Notes under the pieces: generated by a model
What the model saw: the letters and a program-made list of their open reading frames with translations, nothing else
Told to the model about the DNA's origin: nothing
Database searches by the model: none
Source of the DNA: Hydrangea macrophylla
Lineage: Eukaryota > Streptophyta > Magnoliopsida > Cornales > Hydrangeaceae
Assembly (NCBI GenBank): GCA_033977485.1
Contig: CM066998.1
Coordinates: forward strand, 32,179,501 to 32,243,500
DNA: 64,000 nucleotides
Direction of reading: 5' to 3'
Shown: positions 46,576-57,737 of the stretch, piece by piece
Layout of the letters: each line of letters begins with the position of its first letter
How positions within the stretch are numbered: the stretch's first letter is position 1
Made by a program: the position numbers and the translations under genes

Positions 46576-47257
46576 TTCTTTTTTTTTTTTTTTTTTTTTT
46601 TTTTGAATGGGGAAGAAACTCATTGAAATGTTTGGCTACCAACAAGGACCAAGTTCTCACAGGTTCGCATGGCTATCCATTGGGTTGGGTCCAAGGCTTT
46701 GAAATGGTAGAAATGGTGGAAAGGGTGTTGGGCAAGCCCCAAATCAGTCTCTAGTATGTCTTTTCGAGATTTGAGCAAAAGCATCTTTAAATTCTTAAAG
46801 TAAGACTATTCAATTCTCAGCTCTTCTTTGGGGGTCAGCGCGAAATCGACTTTGGCCTGTTTGGGATTTTCTCTTTTTTTTTTGTTTGATGCAAAAATTT
46901 ATTAGCAAAGTAATGTCCATGGTAATTTGAAGAGTGACATTTTCAGTTTAGCGATTCATGCACTTATGAATATACACATCAGATTAGGCAAAATGAGACT
47001 TCATTCCATCAGAAGAGAAGGATTACATTACTCGATACGGACTCACAATAACTTGATGATAGACAGACTCGACCACAAGATCAAACTTGAAATAGACTCA
47101 AAACATAGAGCAGACTCGACTTGGTCTCAAATGGAGTGTCTTTGTGACCCATTTATTATTATTATTATTTTAGCAGAAGTTCCAAACACTATCAACTCTC
47201 TGCGTAGCTTCAACAATCCTTAGCGAAGGAGATCATTTGAAAGGACCGGCCAGGGGC
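46576..47257 (-). other. Non-coding region of element B after gag
   Basis: No pol homology. It includes a long T run (about 46578-46603) and an ATT microsatellite near 47153-47168. The gag stop is at its right edge. This is where protease to integrase would lie in a complete element. Confidence 0.6.
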
Positions 47258-48510
47258 TCAGGTGACATGGGGTTGAATGGTCGGTGGCTCAATGACTCTT
47301 CGGTCAATAAGGTCTTGGATATCATAGCGGAGACGTATGCACCGGTCGGTGTCATGGCCTGGGCCTTGGTGGTAGGCACATCGTTTGGACAGGTCACAGT
47401 TAGGTGGTGGGGGATCGGCACGAGGCTGAAGGAGTTGGAGGTGTCCCTTTTTTAGTAGGCGGCCTAAGGCTACGGAGGGAGAGATGTCTAGCTTGGAAAA
47501 TTCACGGGGTACCCTATTTTGGTAAGGGCGGCTAGGCGAGCTGGTTTGGTTTGTGAGCTGGTATGATTGGGGAGAATAGGCCATGGGTTGGTTACTAAGG
47601 GCATTGACATCCGAGGGGTTTCGGGAGTAGTCGGGCCTCTTGGACTGGCTTTGTGATCCTTCATTCTTGATTTTCCCTTCCCTGATTGCATCCTCGATTC
47701 TAGTCTCGATCTCAAACAGTTCTTCAAATGTTGAGATGGATTGGTAGAAGAGTTTCTCATGGTACAACGGCAGTAGATTCTTGATCAACATCCGGACTTG
47801 TTCCTTTTCGACTGGTCGGTGGGTCATTTGGGCCACTTTGTTCCTCCATCTGCTCAAGAACGCAGCAAAGGACTCATTGAGGTTCTGCCGGGTAGTCTCC
47901 AGATCCCGGATGGTGACATCGAGCTCTTGGTTGTAGGAGTAATGATCAATGAAGACCTGGACTATATCTTCCCAAGTCCGAGTCTTAGAAACCTCCAAGG
48001 TCAGAAACCAGGATAGAGCGGCCTTGGCGGGGTTTGAGGGAACAACATTGCAATGTGTTCATGGGTGCAGCCCATTGATTGGAAAACACTCATGCAGAAC
48101 TTTATGTGGCTCTTTGGATTCCCAATTCCATCAAAACGATCAATTTCAGGCATCTTGAAGTTCTCCGGCAGTTTCAGCTTAACAGGCTCAAAGAGACCTT
48201 CCAGGTCTAGCATGTAATCATCAACCCCTTTGCTTTTCCTCAGTACGCTCTCTAGCTTGTCGACCTTATCCATTTTCTCTTGGAGCTTCTTTTCATACGT
48301 AAGCGGTGGGACCCCTTGAAACCAGTTTTCCTCCCCATTATTCTCATGTAGAGGAGGTTCAAAACCTGGTGGCGGAAACCCGGGCGGAGGTTGCGGCTGC
48401 TGCTGCTTCAGTTCTTCCATGAACCTCAAGACTTGGGCTAGACTGTCGGACTGTTGGCTTATAGTTGCTCCTAACTCGGTGACCTTGATTTCCAATTCTT
48501 CTCTATTCAT
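47255..48510 (-). pseudogene. gag: Gag of element B, one frameshift
   Basis: Start ATG at 48510 (MNREELEIKVTELGATISQ), reading leftward to a TGA at about 47255-47257 after PPTIQPHVT. Motifs: proline-rich PPPGFPPPGFEPP, KMDKVDKLESVLRKSKGVDD, YMLDLEGLF, FKMPEIDRFDGIGNPKSHIK, then a single-base deletion near 48003 relative to element A (38 nt where A has 39). The frame resumes with SKTRTWEDIVQVFIDHYSYN, ESFAAFLSRWRNKVAQM and the knuckle CAYHQGPGHDTDRC. The product ends one codon after a site that in A continues into protease (VTRNPLP), so B codes gag only. With the frameshift it would make only an N-terminal gag, and any recent movement must have used proteins from a relative. Confidence 0.85.
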
Positions 48511-49761
48511 GTTGAAGCGGGCTGTCGGACTGATTCTGACTAAATGATTATCCGAACTCCTGGTCCACAACGAGGATTCCGGCTGCTGACCTTGGGAATC
48601 TATACTGACCTGACAGATTTTGAGAGAAAGGGGGTGTATCAGATCCTGACAGTGATGACTTTTGGACAGACAACGATAGTGATGTGGACTAACTCGGGAC
48701 AGTGCGTGCAGAGAGACGGGAATGGTGTATGCATGGGTGACAAGCATGCGGATGTAAGCCCTAATCTATATGATATTCCTATTTCTAACAGATAGCAGTT
48801 AAACAAATAAGGTCCTAGCCATACAGAGTGTGCTAACCTTACTTTCTAGTATGATCACCAAGGGGTAACAGGGGTTTTCAGACATTTCTGGTTGACTGGG
48901 ATACAGTTTCTGGTATTTCTGGGAAATTTGAGCAGGGTTTCTGGGAGAAACTGGTTAATATGGTTATATCTGGGATATCTGGACAGAGTTTCTGGGAGAA
49001 ACTGGTTAACATGGTTATATCTGGGATATCTGGACAGAGTTTCTGGGGAGAAACTAGTTAATATGGTTATATCTAGGATATCTGGACAGAGTTTCTGGGA
49101 GAAACTGGTTAATATGGTTATATCTGGGATATCTGGAGAGAGTTTCTGGGAGAAGCAGGTTATGATGGTGATCATATTGTCTAGCTAGTTTTCATACTCC
49201 TATGTCCTAGGACCAACAAACAAGGTTTGCGGTGTATATCTTTGTAATCATGGAGCAGACATCCTTGTCATGGTGCCTAGGCAGGTCAACTCAATGTGAT
49301 CACATGTGAGCGATTGCCTTGGGAATCATAAGAAAGAGATTCTATTCTATGTCACATAAGCGTCTACACCGCGCAGGTAATCCCACCAGGGCATACAGCA
49401 GTTATATCACATTGTCCTATCTGAAAAGATAAATGAACAGTCCTATGAAAGGTTCTACAGGAATCTATATGCAAAGGCTGGGTTTAGTCAAAGAGGGTCC
49501 GTTGACGAGAGTTCCAATATACCATCGGAGAGACAGTACGGAGGTTTTCACTCTTTTTGATATACCTTGGAAGGTACAGTATCAACGGTGACTTGTGCCC
49601 TGGCACAGCAAGACCTGAACAATGTCAGCGCCGCGTTTCAGACACAGTCGGAAGGGGGAAATGCAGAAGTGCAATGCAGTGAACCATACACAGTAAAAAG
49701 TTGATTTTAAGGATGCTTCTTATGAGTCAAACCTCTGTATTATTTTGTTTTGAAAATAAAG
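48511..49761 (-). other. Leader of element B with a 51-nt tandem repeat
   Basis: Untranslated region between PBS and gag. 48930-49165 holds four to five copies of a 51-nt unit (GGGAGAAACTGGTTAATATG then GTTATATCTGGGATATCTGG). The remainder shows no homology. ORFs in the repeat are spurious. Confidence 0.7.
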
Positions 49762-49779
49762 TCCCCAGCAGAGTCGCCA
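49762..49779 (-). promoter_or_regulatory. Primer-binding site of element B
   Basis: Complement reads TGGCGACTCTGCTGGGGA, 18 nt matching the 3' end of the same tRNA-Arg as element A. After this it diverges (CTTTATTTTC), so it is an ordinary-length PBS. Confidence 0.9.
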
Positions 49780-49782
49780 GAT

Positions 49783-50490
49783 TGTGGATACCGGGATTCC
49801 ACCGCTTCGCTATGTTTTCGAAACTTGTTTGATTTTGAATCAAGGAAAGAGAAAGGAAAGGTCTGTTGAAAACAGATACAGAGTCGCCACTTGGTCTTTA
49901 AGGAACCAAGAAACCTAATTTTGACTCACCCAAATGGATAAAGGGCACCGGCCCTTCATAACCAAAGAACTTGGTTCGGGGTTTTGGTACGAGAGAGGAA
50001 GGAGCCTTTGTCGCGACTAAAACACCCTCAACTCGCCCCGTCTTTCGACGGGCCTCAATTAGCATCCAAATAATCATCTTATACTATGTTTGGTTCGACA
50101 AATAATACTATGATAGTATATTACATCACATAAGAAAATTTGAAATGGAAGATCTAAAGATAAGATATCATTCATAAGATCTAAGCCAAATATCACACAA
50201 TGCAAAGTGAAAGATCACACAAATAAACCTAGGAAAAATCGTCTAATCATGTATCAAATAATCAAGACTTCCTAATCTAAAGGGGGACATGAATTGTTAT
50301 TGAAACAAATAAACAAAGAAATCAAAATATGCTTAGCAAGCTAGGATGATGCATGTTAATCTTTGAGAATAGAAGATCTCTCAATCCCCGGGACGAATGA
50401 GAAAGGATGATTAGGTCGAGGGGAGCATGAACGTGTGATCATGATCATTCCTTATAATCTTCTTAGATTAAGAGTTACAAAAACCCCAAA
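49783..50490 (-). mobile_element. 5' LTR of element B, truncated
   Basis: U5-side 708 nt, matching 40411-41120 at all but about one base (T near 50299 where the other copy has C). It breaks off after CCCCAAATC at about 50490, where GACTCC tandem repeat begins. R and U3 are missing. Confidence 0.9.
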
Positions 50491-50985
50491 TCGACTCCGT
50501 ATTTCTCTGAAATTGGATTTTGATAGGAGTCTAATTGCCTCCTAATTTTAAGGAACTGATTTGATTGGAGTTTGATTGACTCCGGACTTTTGAAAATTAA
50601 TTAGATTGACTCCTGATTTTGGGAAATTGAATAAATTGAAGTCTGTTTAACTTCGGATTAATTGATTCCAGAATTTTGAAATTTAATTGGATTCAAGTCT
50701 GAATAACTCCGATTTTGAAAAACATGAATTGACTTGAGTCTGTTTGACTCCTGATTTTAGAAGAATCAATTGATTTGAGTTTGGTTGATTTTAAGAATCT
50801 AAAATTGATTGGAGTCTGATTGACTCCTGATTTTACAAGAATTGATTTGAGTCTGATTGACTCATGATTTTCAAAAATTGATTTGATTTGAGTCTTCGAT
50901 GACTCTGAATTGCTGGAAATTGATTTGATTTGAGTCAGATTGACTCCAAATTGTGAGAAGTTAAGCCAATTTGATTCTGATTGAC
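50491..50985. repeat. Degenerate GAGTC/GACTC tandem array
   Basis: About ten diverged units of 35-60 nt built on GGAGTCTGATTGACTCC and TGATTTTGAAAATTGATTTG. Each carries a GAGTC-N6-GACTC inverted repeat like the array in intron 1 of the PMD gene (39420-39700). Probably part of the 3' region of element A. Confidence 0.7.
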
Positions 50986-51183
50986 CATCTATGAAAAGGG
51001 GATACGCATCTTAGTGCTCCCAGATTTAGGAAAATTTGAAAATGAACCTCGAAAAAGAAAGTAACTCCAAAAAAAATAGGAATCAGGAGTTAAATCGAGT
51101 CAACATTGACTTTACCTCGTGAAATGACACATTTGCATCTTTGGTTTCCGTAAACAAATCTGCACCGACCCTAATGCTGCTAC

Positions 51184-52190
51184 TTGATTTGACACCGGAG
51201 TATAAGGCGCGAAGCGCATCTCAGTCGATCAGATGATTCTTGAAAGACACCGGAGTATAAGGCGCGAAGCGCATCTCAGTCTTTCAGCGTGCTACCTGGT
51301 TCGACACGGGAGTATAAGGCGCGAAGCGCATCTCAGTCGATCAGATGATTCTTGGATGACACCGGAGTATAAGGCGTGAAGCACATCTCAGTCTTTCAGC
51401 ATGCTACCTGATTCGACACCGGAGTATAAGGCGCGAAGCGCATCTCAGTCGATCAGATGATTCTTGGAAGATGCTGGAGTATAAGGCGCAAAGCACATCT
51501 CAGTCTTTCAGCATGCTACCTGATTCGACACCGGAGTATAAGGCGTGAAGCGCATCTCAGTCCATCAGATGATTCTTGGAAGACGCCAGAGTATAAGGCG
51601 CAAAGCGCATCTCAGTCTTTCAGCGTGCTACCTGATTCGACACCGGAGTATAAGGCGCAAAGCACATCTCAGTCTTTCAGCATGCTACCTGGTTCGACAC
51701 GGGAGTATAAGGCGCGAAGCGCATCTCAGTCGATCAGATGATTCTTGGAAGACACCGGAGTATAAGGCGCGAAGCGCATCTCAGTCTTTCAGCGTGCTAC
51801 CTGATTCGACACCTGAGTATAAGGCGCGAAGCGCATCTCAGTCGATCAGATGATTCTTGGAAGACACCGGAGTATAAGGCGCGAAGTGCATCTCAGTCTT
51901 TCAGCATGCTACCTGATTTGACACTAGAGTATAAGGTGCGAAGCGCATCTCAGTCGATCAGATGATTTTTGGAAGACACCGGAGTATAAGGCGCGAAGCG
52001 CATCTCAGTCTTTCAGCGTGCTACCTGGTTTGACACCGGAGTATAAGGTGCGAAGTGTATCTCAGTCGATCAGATGATTCTTGGGAGATTATGGAGCGTA
52101 AGGCATGAAGCTGCTCAATCTTTCAGCATGCTACCTGATTCGACTATGGAGCGTAAGGCATAAAGCGGGTCAGTCAATCAGACGATTCTC
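51184..52190. repeat. Tandem array with 112-nt dimeric unit in the 3' region of A
   Basis: About 18 monomers of 55 or 57 nt alternate, giving a 112-nt higher-order unit. All share GGAGTATAAGGCGCGAAGCG then CATCTCAGT. One type continues CGATCAGATGATTCTTGGA, the other CTTTCAGCGTGCTACCTG. GCGC-GAA-GCGC makes a small hairpin in each. The last units (after 52080) are diverged. Because 112 is not a multiple of three, peptides across it are chance ORFs. Satellite-like arrays in the 3' untranslated region are known for Ogre/Tat elements. Confidence 0.9.
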
Positions 52191-52411
52191 AAAATTCGCA
52201 TGGAGCATGCACGTGTTCCCAGAATAGGACGATATCATAATAGGAAAACTTGAGGTATTAGTGCATTTCTGATGCTAGGAAGGAGCATAGTTCTGTATCG
52301 TCACATTCAGGAGCATGGGACACCAATTTGTTGAGCATATGCATCACGATAAGATAGGAGCATTCATCTGTATGACTACCTGCGCTTGCGTTTTGTCGTC
52401 CTGTGCCCGAA
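52191..52411. other. Spacer between array and hairpin, element A
   Basis: No gene or repeat seen. Part of the 3' untranslated region of element A. Confidence 0.4.
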
Positions 52412-52446
52412 CTACGTCTTGGTCTGATTCTCGATGGGATACGTAG
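52412..52446 (+). repeat. Conserved hairpin H5 near PPT (A)
   Basis: CTACG (52412-52416) with CGTAG (52442-52446); the inner stem is short (TCTC-GAT-GGGA). About 160 nt upstream of the PPT. Confidence 0.7.
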
Positions 52447-52605
52447 GCAGTTCACCCTTGAGCACTACCAGCATTTGGCTATCTGCGCACCCGATTTTGC
52501 AACGCACTTTTGTTTTTACCTAGATTCGACTATTTGGTCAAAGGCTTGTCTTTCACACAGGCTTTGACATTCAATTGTGATACGCGTTACTTCACAAACT
52601 CTGTC

Positions 52606-52619
52606 AAAGAGGGGTAAAC
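52606..52619 (+). promoter_or_regulatory. Polypurine tract of element A
   Basis: AAAGAGGGGTAAAC directly before the LTR start TGTAGACACCCC. Confidence 0.9.
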
Positions 52620-55600
52620 TGTAGACACCCCAATTTTGACCAAACGTCAAATCCAGGGATTGATTACCTCTCAAAGACCGATGATGACGATGACCGTGAC
52701 GTTCGAAGATTTTCCAAGAAATTCAAAATCTTCAAGATGTTCTTCAAGATTAAATTTGCAAAATTAAAAAATAAAAAGAGAGAGGATTTGGGTATCGGGA
52801 GAGACCCGAACATTGAAGAACACATGAAGAAGTCAGTTTGAGAATTTGCTCAACATACATATAAAAAAGGTTTTTTTTTTAAAGAAGTATAAAATAAAAA
52901 TGATAAAAAAAAGGAGAGTTTTAAATAAAGAAAAAAATTGTCTCTTGAAAAAAATTATAATGAATAATAAGAAAGGCATAGTATATTGAAGAATATACTA
53001 TGCACATGGGTGCATTTTAGCACAAATATACATGAATATATAAAGATAACTCACAAAAATTAAGTTTAGATTAATTTTCCTTTCGAAAATTCAAAAAAGG
53101 AGCAAATTCAGTTAGCCCCGGCACTCGGAAAACCCGGCGGCACTCACTGAGTGCCGCGCCGGCACTCACGGGTTGCTGCCCGGCATTCAGTGAATGCCGC
53201 CCGGCACTCAGTGATTGCCGCCGGCACCCGTCGAGTGCCGCTGGCTGTAACAGACTACTTTTCTCACATGTTCTAGAAGAAAACTTTGCACATGGGTTTC
53301 CACCCGAATTTACCCATTTAACCTTGAATTGGTGGTCTATATAAACAAACTTTCATCTTCATTTTGATATACTTGAATGAACACACACACATATACTTGA
53401 ATCTAGAGAGAGAGATAAGAATCATTCAGAGAATTGTGAAGAAGAGAAGAATTTCTTGAAGAATTTGAAGAACTTTGAGAAGATCTTGAAGAAATTTTGG
53501 AAGAACTTCTTAAAGATTGAAGAAATCCTTGAGGTCATAGAGGTAACCTCTCAATCACTTGGTAGAATTAGGCAATTCAATCACAAGTTCATAGTTCTAG
53601 GAACTTTACACATTTTCAAAACCTCTCTTCTTACCCCATTTCATCACACACCACTTAGAACTTGTGATTGAATCTCATAATATTTCATTGATTTGGATCT
53701 AATTAATGCCTTGGGTTTAAGATAAATTCAATTTTGAAGAGTTGTGTTCCTAGTGTCTCCAAATAAACTTTGATTTCTTATTTCTATTATTTCTCATAAG
53801 GCTCATGAGATTTTACATATCTTAGTGAGCCTCTTTGAGTTTTGATTCCTTAGTTTCCTATGATCTTATGATCCATATGGATATTAAAATGAATCATAGT
53901 CCTAATCTACACATAATTGGTGAGATTCAAGTCTTAACCCATGAGTTGGACCTCCTCATTAAGAATCTTATGGAATTCTTACTATATTCCAATGAGGTTT
54001 GAGTAGATTTAAACTTCATTTTGTCTCCAATGACCATCAAATGGTAGAAGAAATACTTTAGTTTGAGTCTATGGCTTAGACTAATCTCTTCCTTGGGTTT
54101 TGAGAAGTTCTTCATACTTCATCCAAAACTTACATGTATGTGTGTCTTTAGCCTCCCATGGCCATCAAGTGGTAGGAGTAATGATTTGAACTCAAGTTTT
54201 GATTCATGAGTTTGAGTTCATTGTTTGGGATTTTGTGAGATTCATTTCATACTTCATCAAAAGTCCATAAGTCTAAAGATGTCCTTAGTCTTCAATGACC
54301 ATTAAATGGTAGAAGAAGTGATTTGGTTTAAGCCCAACATTATGATTTAATAGTTGAGGTCAACCAACAAAGTTGAACTAGCAAAATGAAAACAGTGGGT
54401 TCACAAACTGTTTTCGATCAAAGACTTTTAGTTCGAAATCTAACCGTTGAAATCAAGTGAAACCAACGGGAAAGTTTTAATAACACAATGTTCTACCGCT
54501 GTAAGTTTTGTTTTAAGGTAGTTTCATGTTTAAAATGGTTTGGTCATGAGTTTTGTGAAGTAACAACAATTTGCCCAGAATTTTAGCACAGCAACACTCT
54601 TTTGGAATAAATAAATCGGGATTTTAATAAAGTGTTTGTGACCTTTAATAATTTTTTCTAAGAACCTCAATGTGCTAGGAAGGTTCCCTAAAATGAATGA
54701 AGCAATTCAGATTCGTTTGCTATTTTTAAAAAATCATACAAGATCTCTGGACAGAGAGTTGTAAAATCCTGAGTGAGGTCTAGTATTTTCCGTATTCCCG
54801 GAGATCTAACCGTTGAAGCCTCGATTTTCTTTTTGGGTTAGAAACTAGACTCACAGAGGCATAACATATCCAAAACTCATTGAGATCCAACCGTTGGAAG
54901 TAATTTATTTCTATTTGTTAAGATTTGGTCTGCTCTCTATAATTCATAAAGAAACTGCTACTGTTTTTTGTCTAATCTTATTTATTTCAACTCAAATGGT
55001 TCCCTAATGTCTTGGGACCCAAATTATGTTTTGAATAATGATAATATAGCTTAAATCCAGAGGCTAAGTGATCCAAATTAGTGAATAAATCTATGTTTTA
55101 TTCTTATTCACATTCATTCATTCATGTACATCAATGCTTATGATTAGAACTAGCTATTGAATAAAGTTGGATTTCATGCTTAATAGATCTAAGCTAGAGA
55201 ATTGGGATTGATTTTTTGATATCATACTATTATGTGAAGCATGTGGACTAATCTTTGTTTTGTAGCGCATTTGAGGTACAATTTCTCATCTCTTCTCCGG
55301 TTTATTTACTTCATTGATTTTAATTGATTTTCGACTCCAAGTGCGACACCTTAGCTTAGGTTTTGCCTTATGTGAATATTCGAATTAGAGACCTTTTCTT
55401 AGGCTTTGTATTTTGTGTATGCATTGCACGTTTCCATTTCGCGGCTGGATCCCGAGTAAGTTCTCTAGTTCCTTTATGGCATGTCATGTTGCTTGCTACT
55501 TGAATTACGTGGCTTATGAATGATATTTTGGCATTAGCAATTTTACACCATTTCCATCATGCTTGTGTAATGTATATGTACATATGTATTAATTGAGGGC

Positions 55601-55852
55601 ATGCTTAGATTATTAATTTGATTAAAGAGGATGTTGAGTAGAGGCCTATCGAGAGATAGGATGAAAGGGGGTATTTTAGTCCGTCGGGCTCCTTCCCCTT
55701 TCATTCCATAATCCCCGGACCCAGTTTATCTTTGGTTTCGCAAAAGATCAGTTAGTTTGATTTAAAATGGTTTCTTAATTTTCCTTTTAAAAATTAAGTG
55801 GCGACTCATTTGTTTTTTTGAATTTGGAATTTGAAAAAGGTTTTAAAAACAA
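52620..55852 (+). mobile_element. 3' LTR of element A, last ~27 nt missing
   Basis: Closely matches 23729-26952. Differences include one palindrome unit fewer (53110-53245), an extra ~33 nt near 53475-53510, loss of ~19 nt near 53010, and scattered substitutions. TATA at 53338-53345. It ends within GGTTTTAAAAACAA and passes straight into RNase H sequence of element C, so the terminal GGTATCCACA is lost. Confidence 0.9.
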
Positions 55853-57736
55853 GTATGTCACTGCCAAATCTGTAAAAGGGAGAGCTGTCGTCGAATACCT
55901 GGCCGATCTTGCGATAGAATTCGAGGAGAAGGGTGAGTTTAGATTCCCAAGTGAAGGAGTGATGGAGATAGATGAAAATTTATGGAAGATGCATTTTGTT
56001 GGGGCAGCCAATCAATTAGGCTATGGTGTGGAATCATCCTTGTAGCACCTGATTGACTCCCTACCCTATTAGCCGTCAAGCTCAAGTACAACTCAACTAA
56101 TAACATGACAGACTACGAAGCATGCATATTTGGGATGGAAGGGACAATGGCCTTAAAAGTTTAAAGGATCGATGTTTTTGGAGATTTCAACTTGATCATA
56201 TCCCACATAAGGGGTGATTGGAGGGTAAAATATGAGAAGTTGAGACCTTACCACGACTATCTAGAGAGCTTGAAAGTACAGTTGAAGAAAATATCATTCT
56301 ATTACCTTCCCCGTGAAGAGAACTAGTTGGCTAATTCCCTAGCACCTTTGCCTTAATAATACAAATCTGCTCAGGAGTCACCATGATCCCACTATCCATA
56401 GAAATAAGGAACTAACCTTCATTTAAGATGATTCCAGCCCTAAAAGATGAAGAAGAAGTGCCTTGGTACGAGGATGTTTAGAATTTCATTAAAGAGGGAG
56501 AGTACCTTGAAGGAGCTTCAGAGAAAAACAAAAAGGAGATTCGAAGATTCTCTGCTCAATTTGTGATCTATGCATATTAGCTATAGAAGAAGTCATACAC
56601 CAGGTATAATTTGGAGTGTTTATTTGGAAAAGAGGCTAAGAGAATGATGGAAGAAATTCACGAAGGAGTTTGTGGACCCTACATGAACGGGCATATGTCG
56701 GCGAAGAAGATAATTTGGCACGAGTATTACTGGATAACCTTAGATAGAGATTGTTGTGAGTATGTCAGAAAATGCCATAAGTGCCAGATTCATGCAAGTC
56801 TGATGCATATCCCGCCCTACCAACTCTATAGCATGACTACGCCTTAGCCGTTTTCCATATGGGGTATTGATATTATTGGCAAAATAGTTCCAAAAGCCAC
56901 TAATGGACACCGGTACAAAATTGTGGCAATTGATTATTTTACCAAGTGGGTGGAGGTTGCGTCGTACACAACTTTAAAGGCTAAAGAAGTGGTGAGCTTC
57001 ATAGAGAAAAACATAATCTGCATATATGGGGTCCCAAATGTGTTTATTTCAGATTACGATAGTCATTTCAAAGGAGAAGTCATCCCTCTTTTAGAGAAAA
57101 ACAAGATAACACATCATCAGTCATCCCCGTATAGACCGCAAACGAATGGGGCAATGGAAACAGCAAATAAGAATGTCAATGCAAAATTGGGAAAAACAAT
57201 AGACACGTATAAGGATTGGCATTATAAATTGCCATTTGCACTATGGGGATACTAAACCTCCATGAGAACTTCTATAGGAGCTACACTATATTTATTGGTT
57301 TATGGGATGGAGGCGGTCCTTCCAATTGAGGTAGAGATACCCTCTCTTCGGGTTTTGGCGGAGTATGAAGTAATCGAATTAAAATGGATCTGGGGAAGAT
57401 ATGAGGAATTTATGTTGCTAGATGAGAAAAGGTTGGCAACAATAAACTATACTTAGGGATATTAGAAGAGGATAGCTCATGCTTTCAACAGCAAGGTTCG
57501 CCCAAGGAAGCTTGCTGAGGGTGACCTGGTCAAAGAACTGAAAGTGCATGTATGACCCCAGAGGAAAATTCAAACCCAATTGGGTCGGGCCATACATCAT
57601 TAAGACTCTCCTTTCTAGAGGGGCTGCCTATCTTATGGACCTAGACGGGGTTGAATTTAAACAGCCATTTAATCTCGATCGCCTCAAGAATTATTTCTCT
57701 TTAAACCATTTCTTTCAAAACCTCCTACATAGATGA
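55853..57736 (+). pseudogene. RNase H and integrase remnant of element C
   Basis: Starts mid-domain at KYVTAKSVKGRAVVEYLADL, runs into the second RNase H (MHFVGAANQLGYG; the first catalytic Asp is Val), then a frameshift. Integrase follows with stops near 56577, 56845, 57253 and 57454: FGKEAKRMMEEIHEGVCGPY, CCEYVRKCHKCQIH, IWGIDIIGKIVPKATNGHRY, and VFISDYDSHFKGEV, which keeps the second catalytic Asp deleted in A. Further motifs are YRPQTNGAMETANKNV and FNLDRLKNYFS. Overall it is close to A. Gag and most of RT are missing between 23728 and 55853, consistent with a deletion at the right border of A. Confidence 0.85.
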
Positions 57737-57737
57737 A

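Larger units (their letters stand above)
40411..50490 (-). mobile_element. Element B: young gag-only Tat-lineage element nested in A
   Basis: Orientation minus. 3' LTR 40411-43673, PPT 43674-43687, internal region 43688-49782 with gag only (no protease, RT or integrase), PBS 49762-49779, and part of the 5' LTR 49783-50490. The ~705 nt shared by the two LTR ends appear to differ at one position (T for C near 50299), so the insertion is recent. It lies in the 5' UTR intron of the PMD gene of A. The rest of the 5' LTR (about 2.5 kb) is missing, and A-type tandem repeat follows at 50491. Confidence 0.8.
23729..55852 (+). mobile_element. Element A: Tat-lineage LTR retrotransposon with antisense genes
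   Basis: Order on +: LTR (23729-26979), PBS to tRNA-Arg, leader, gag, protease with G-patch, RT, RNase H, second RNase H, integrase, hairpins, two antisense genes, then element B nested at 40411-50490, tandem repeats, PPT (52606-52619) and LTR (52620-55852). The order PR-RT-RH-second RH-INT, the tRNA-Arg PBS, long LTRs, and extra antisense ORFs between integrase and the 3' LTR are features known for the Ogre/Tat clade. The two LTRs differ by a few percent plus several indels, including a ~33-nt segment near 53475 that is absent at the matching place in the left LTR. The 3' LTR lacks its last ~27 nt, so a target duplication cannot be checked. Without B the element is about 22 kb. Confidence 0.8.

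Noticed and set aside
51184..52190. CRISPR-like array or a repeat protein gene
   Set aside because: Plant retrotransposon context, monomers directly adjacent with no unique spacers, and a 112-nt unit that does not keep reading frame. It is a satellite-like array.
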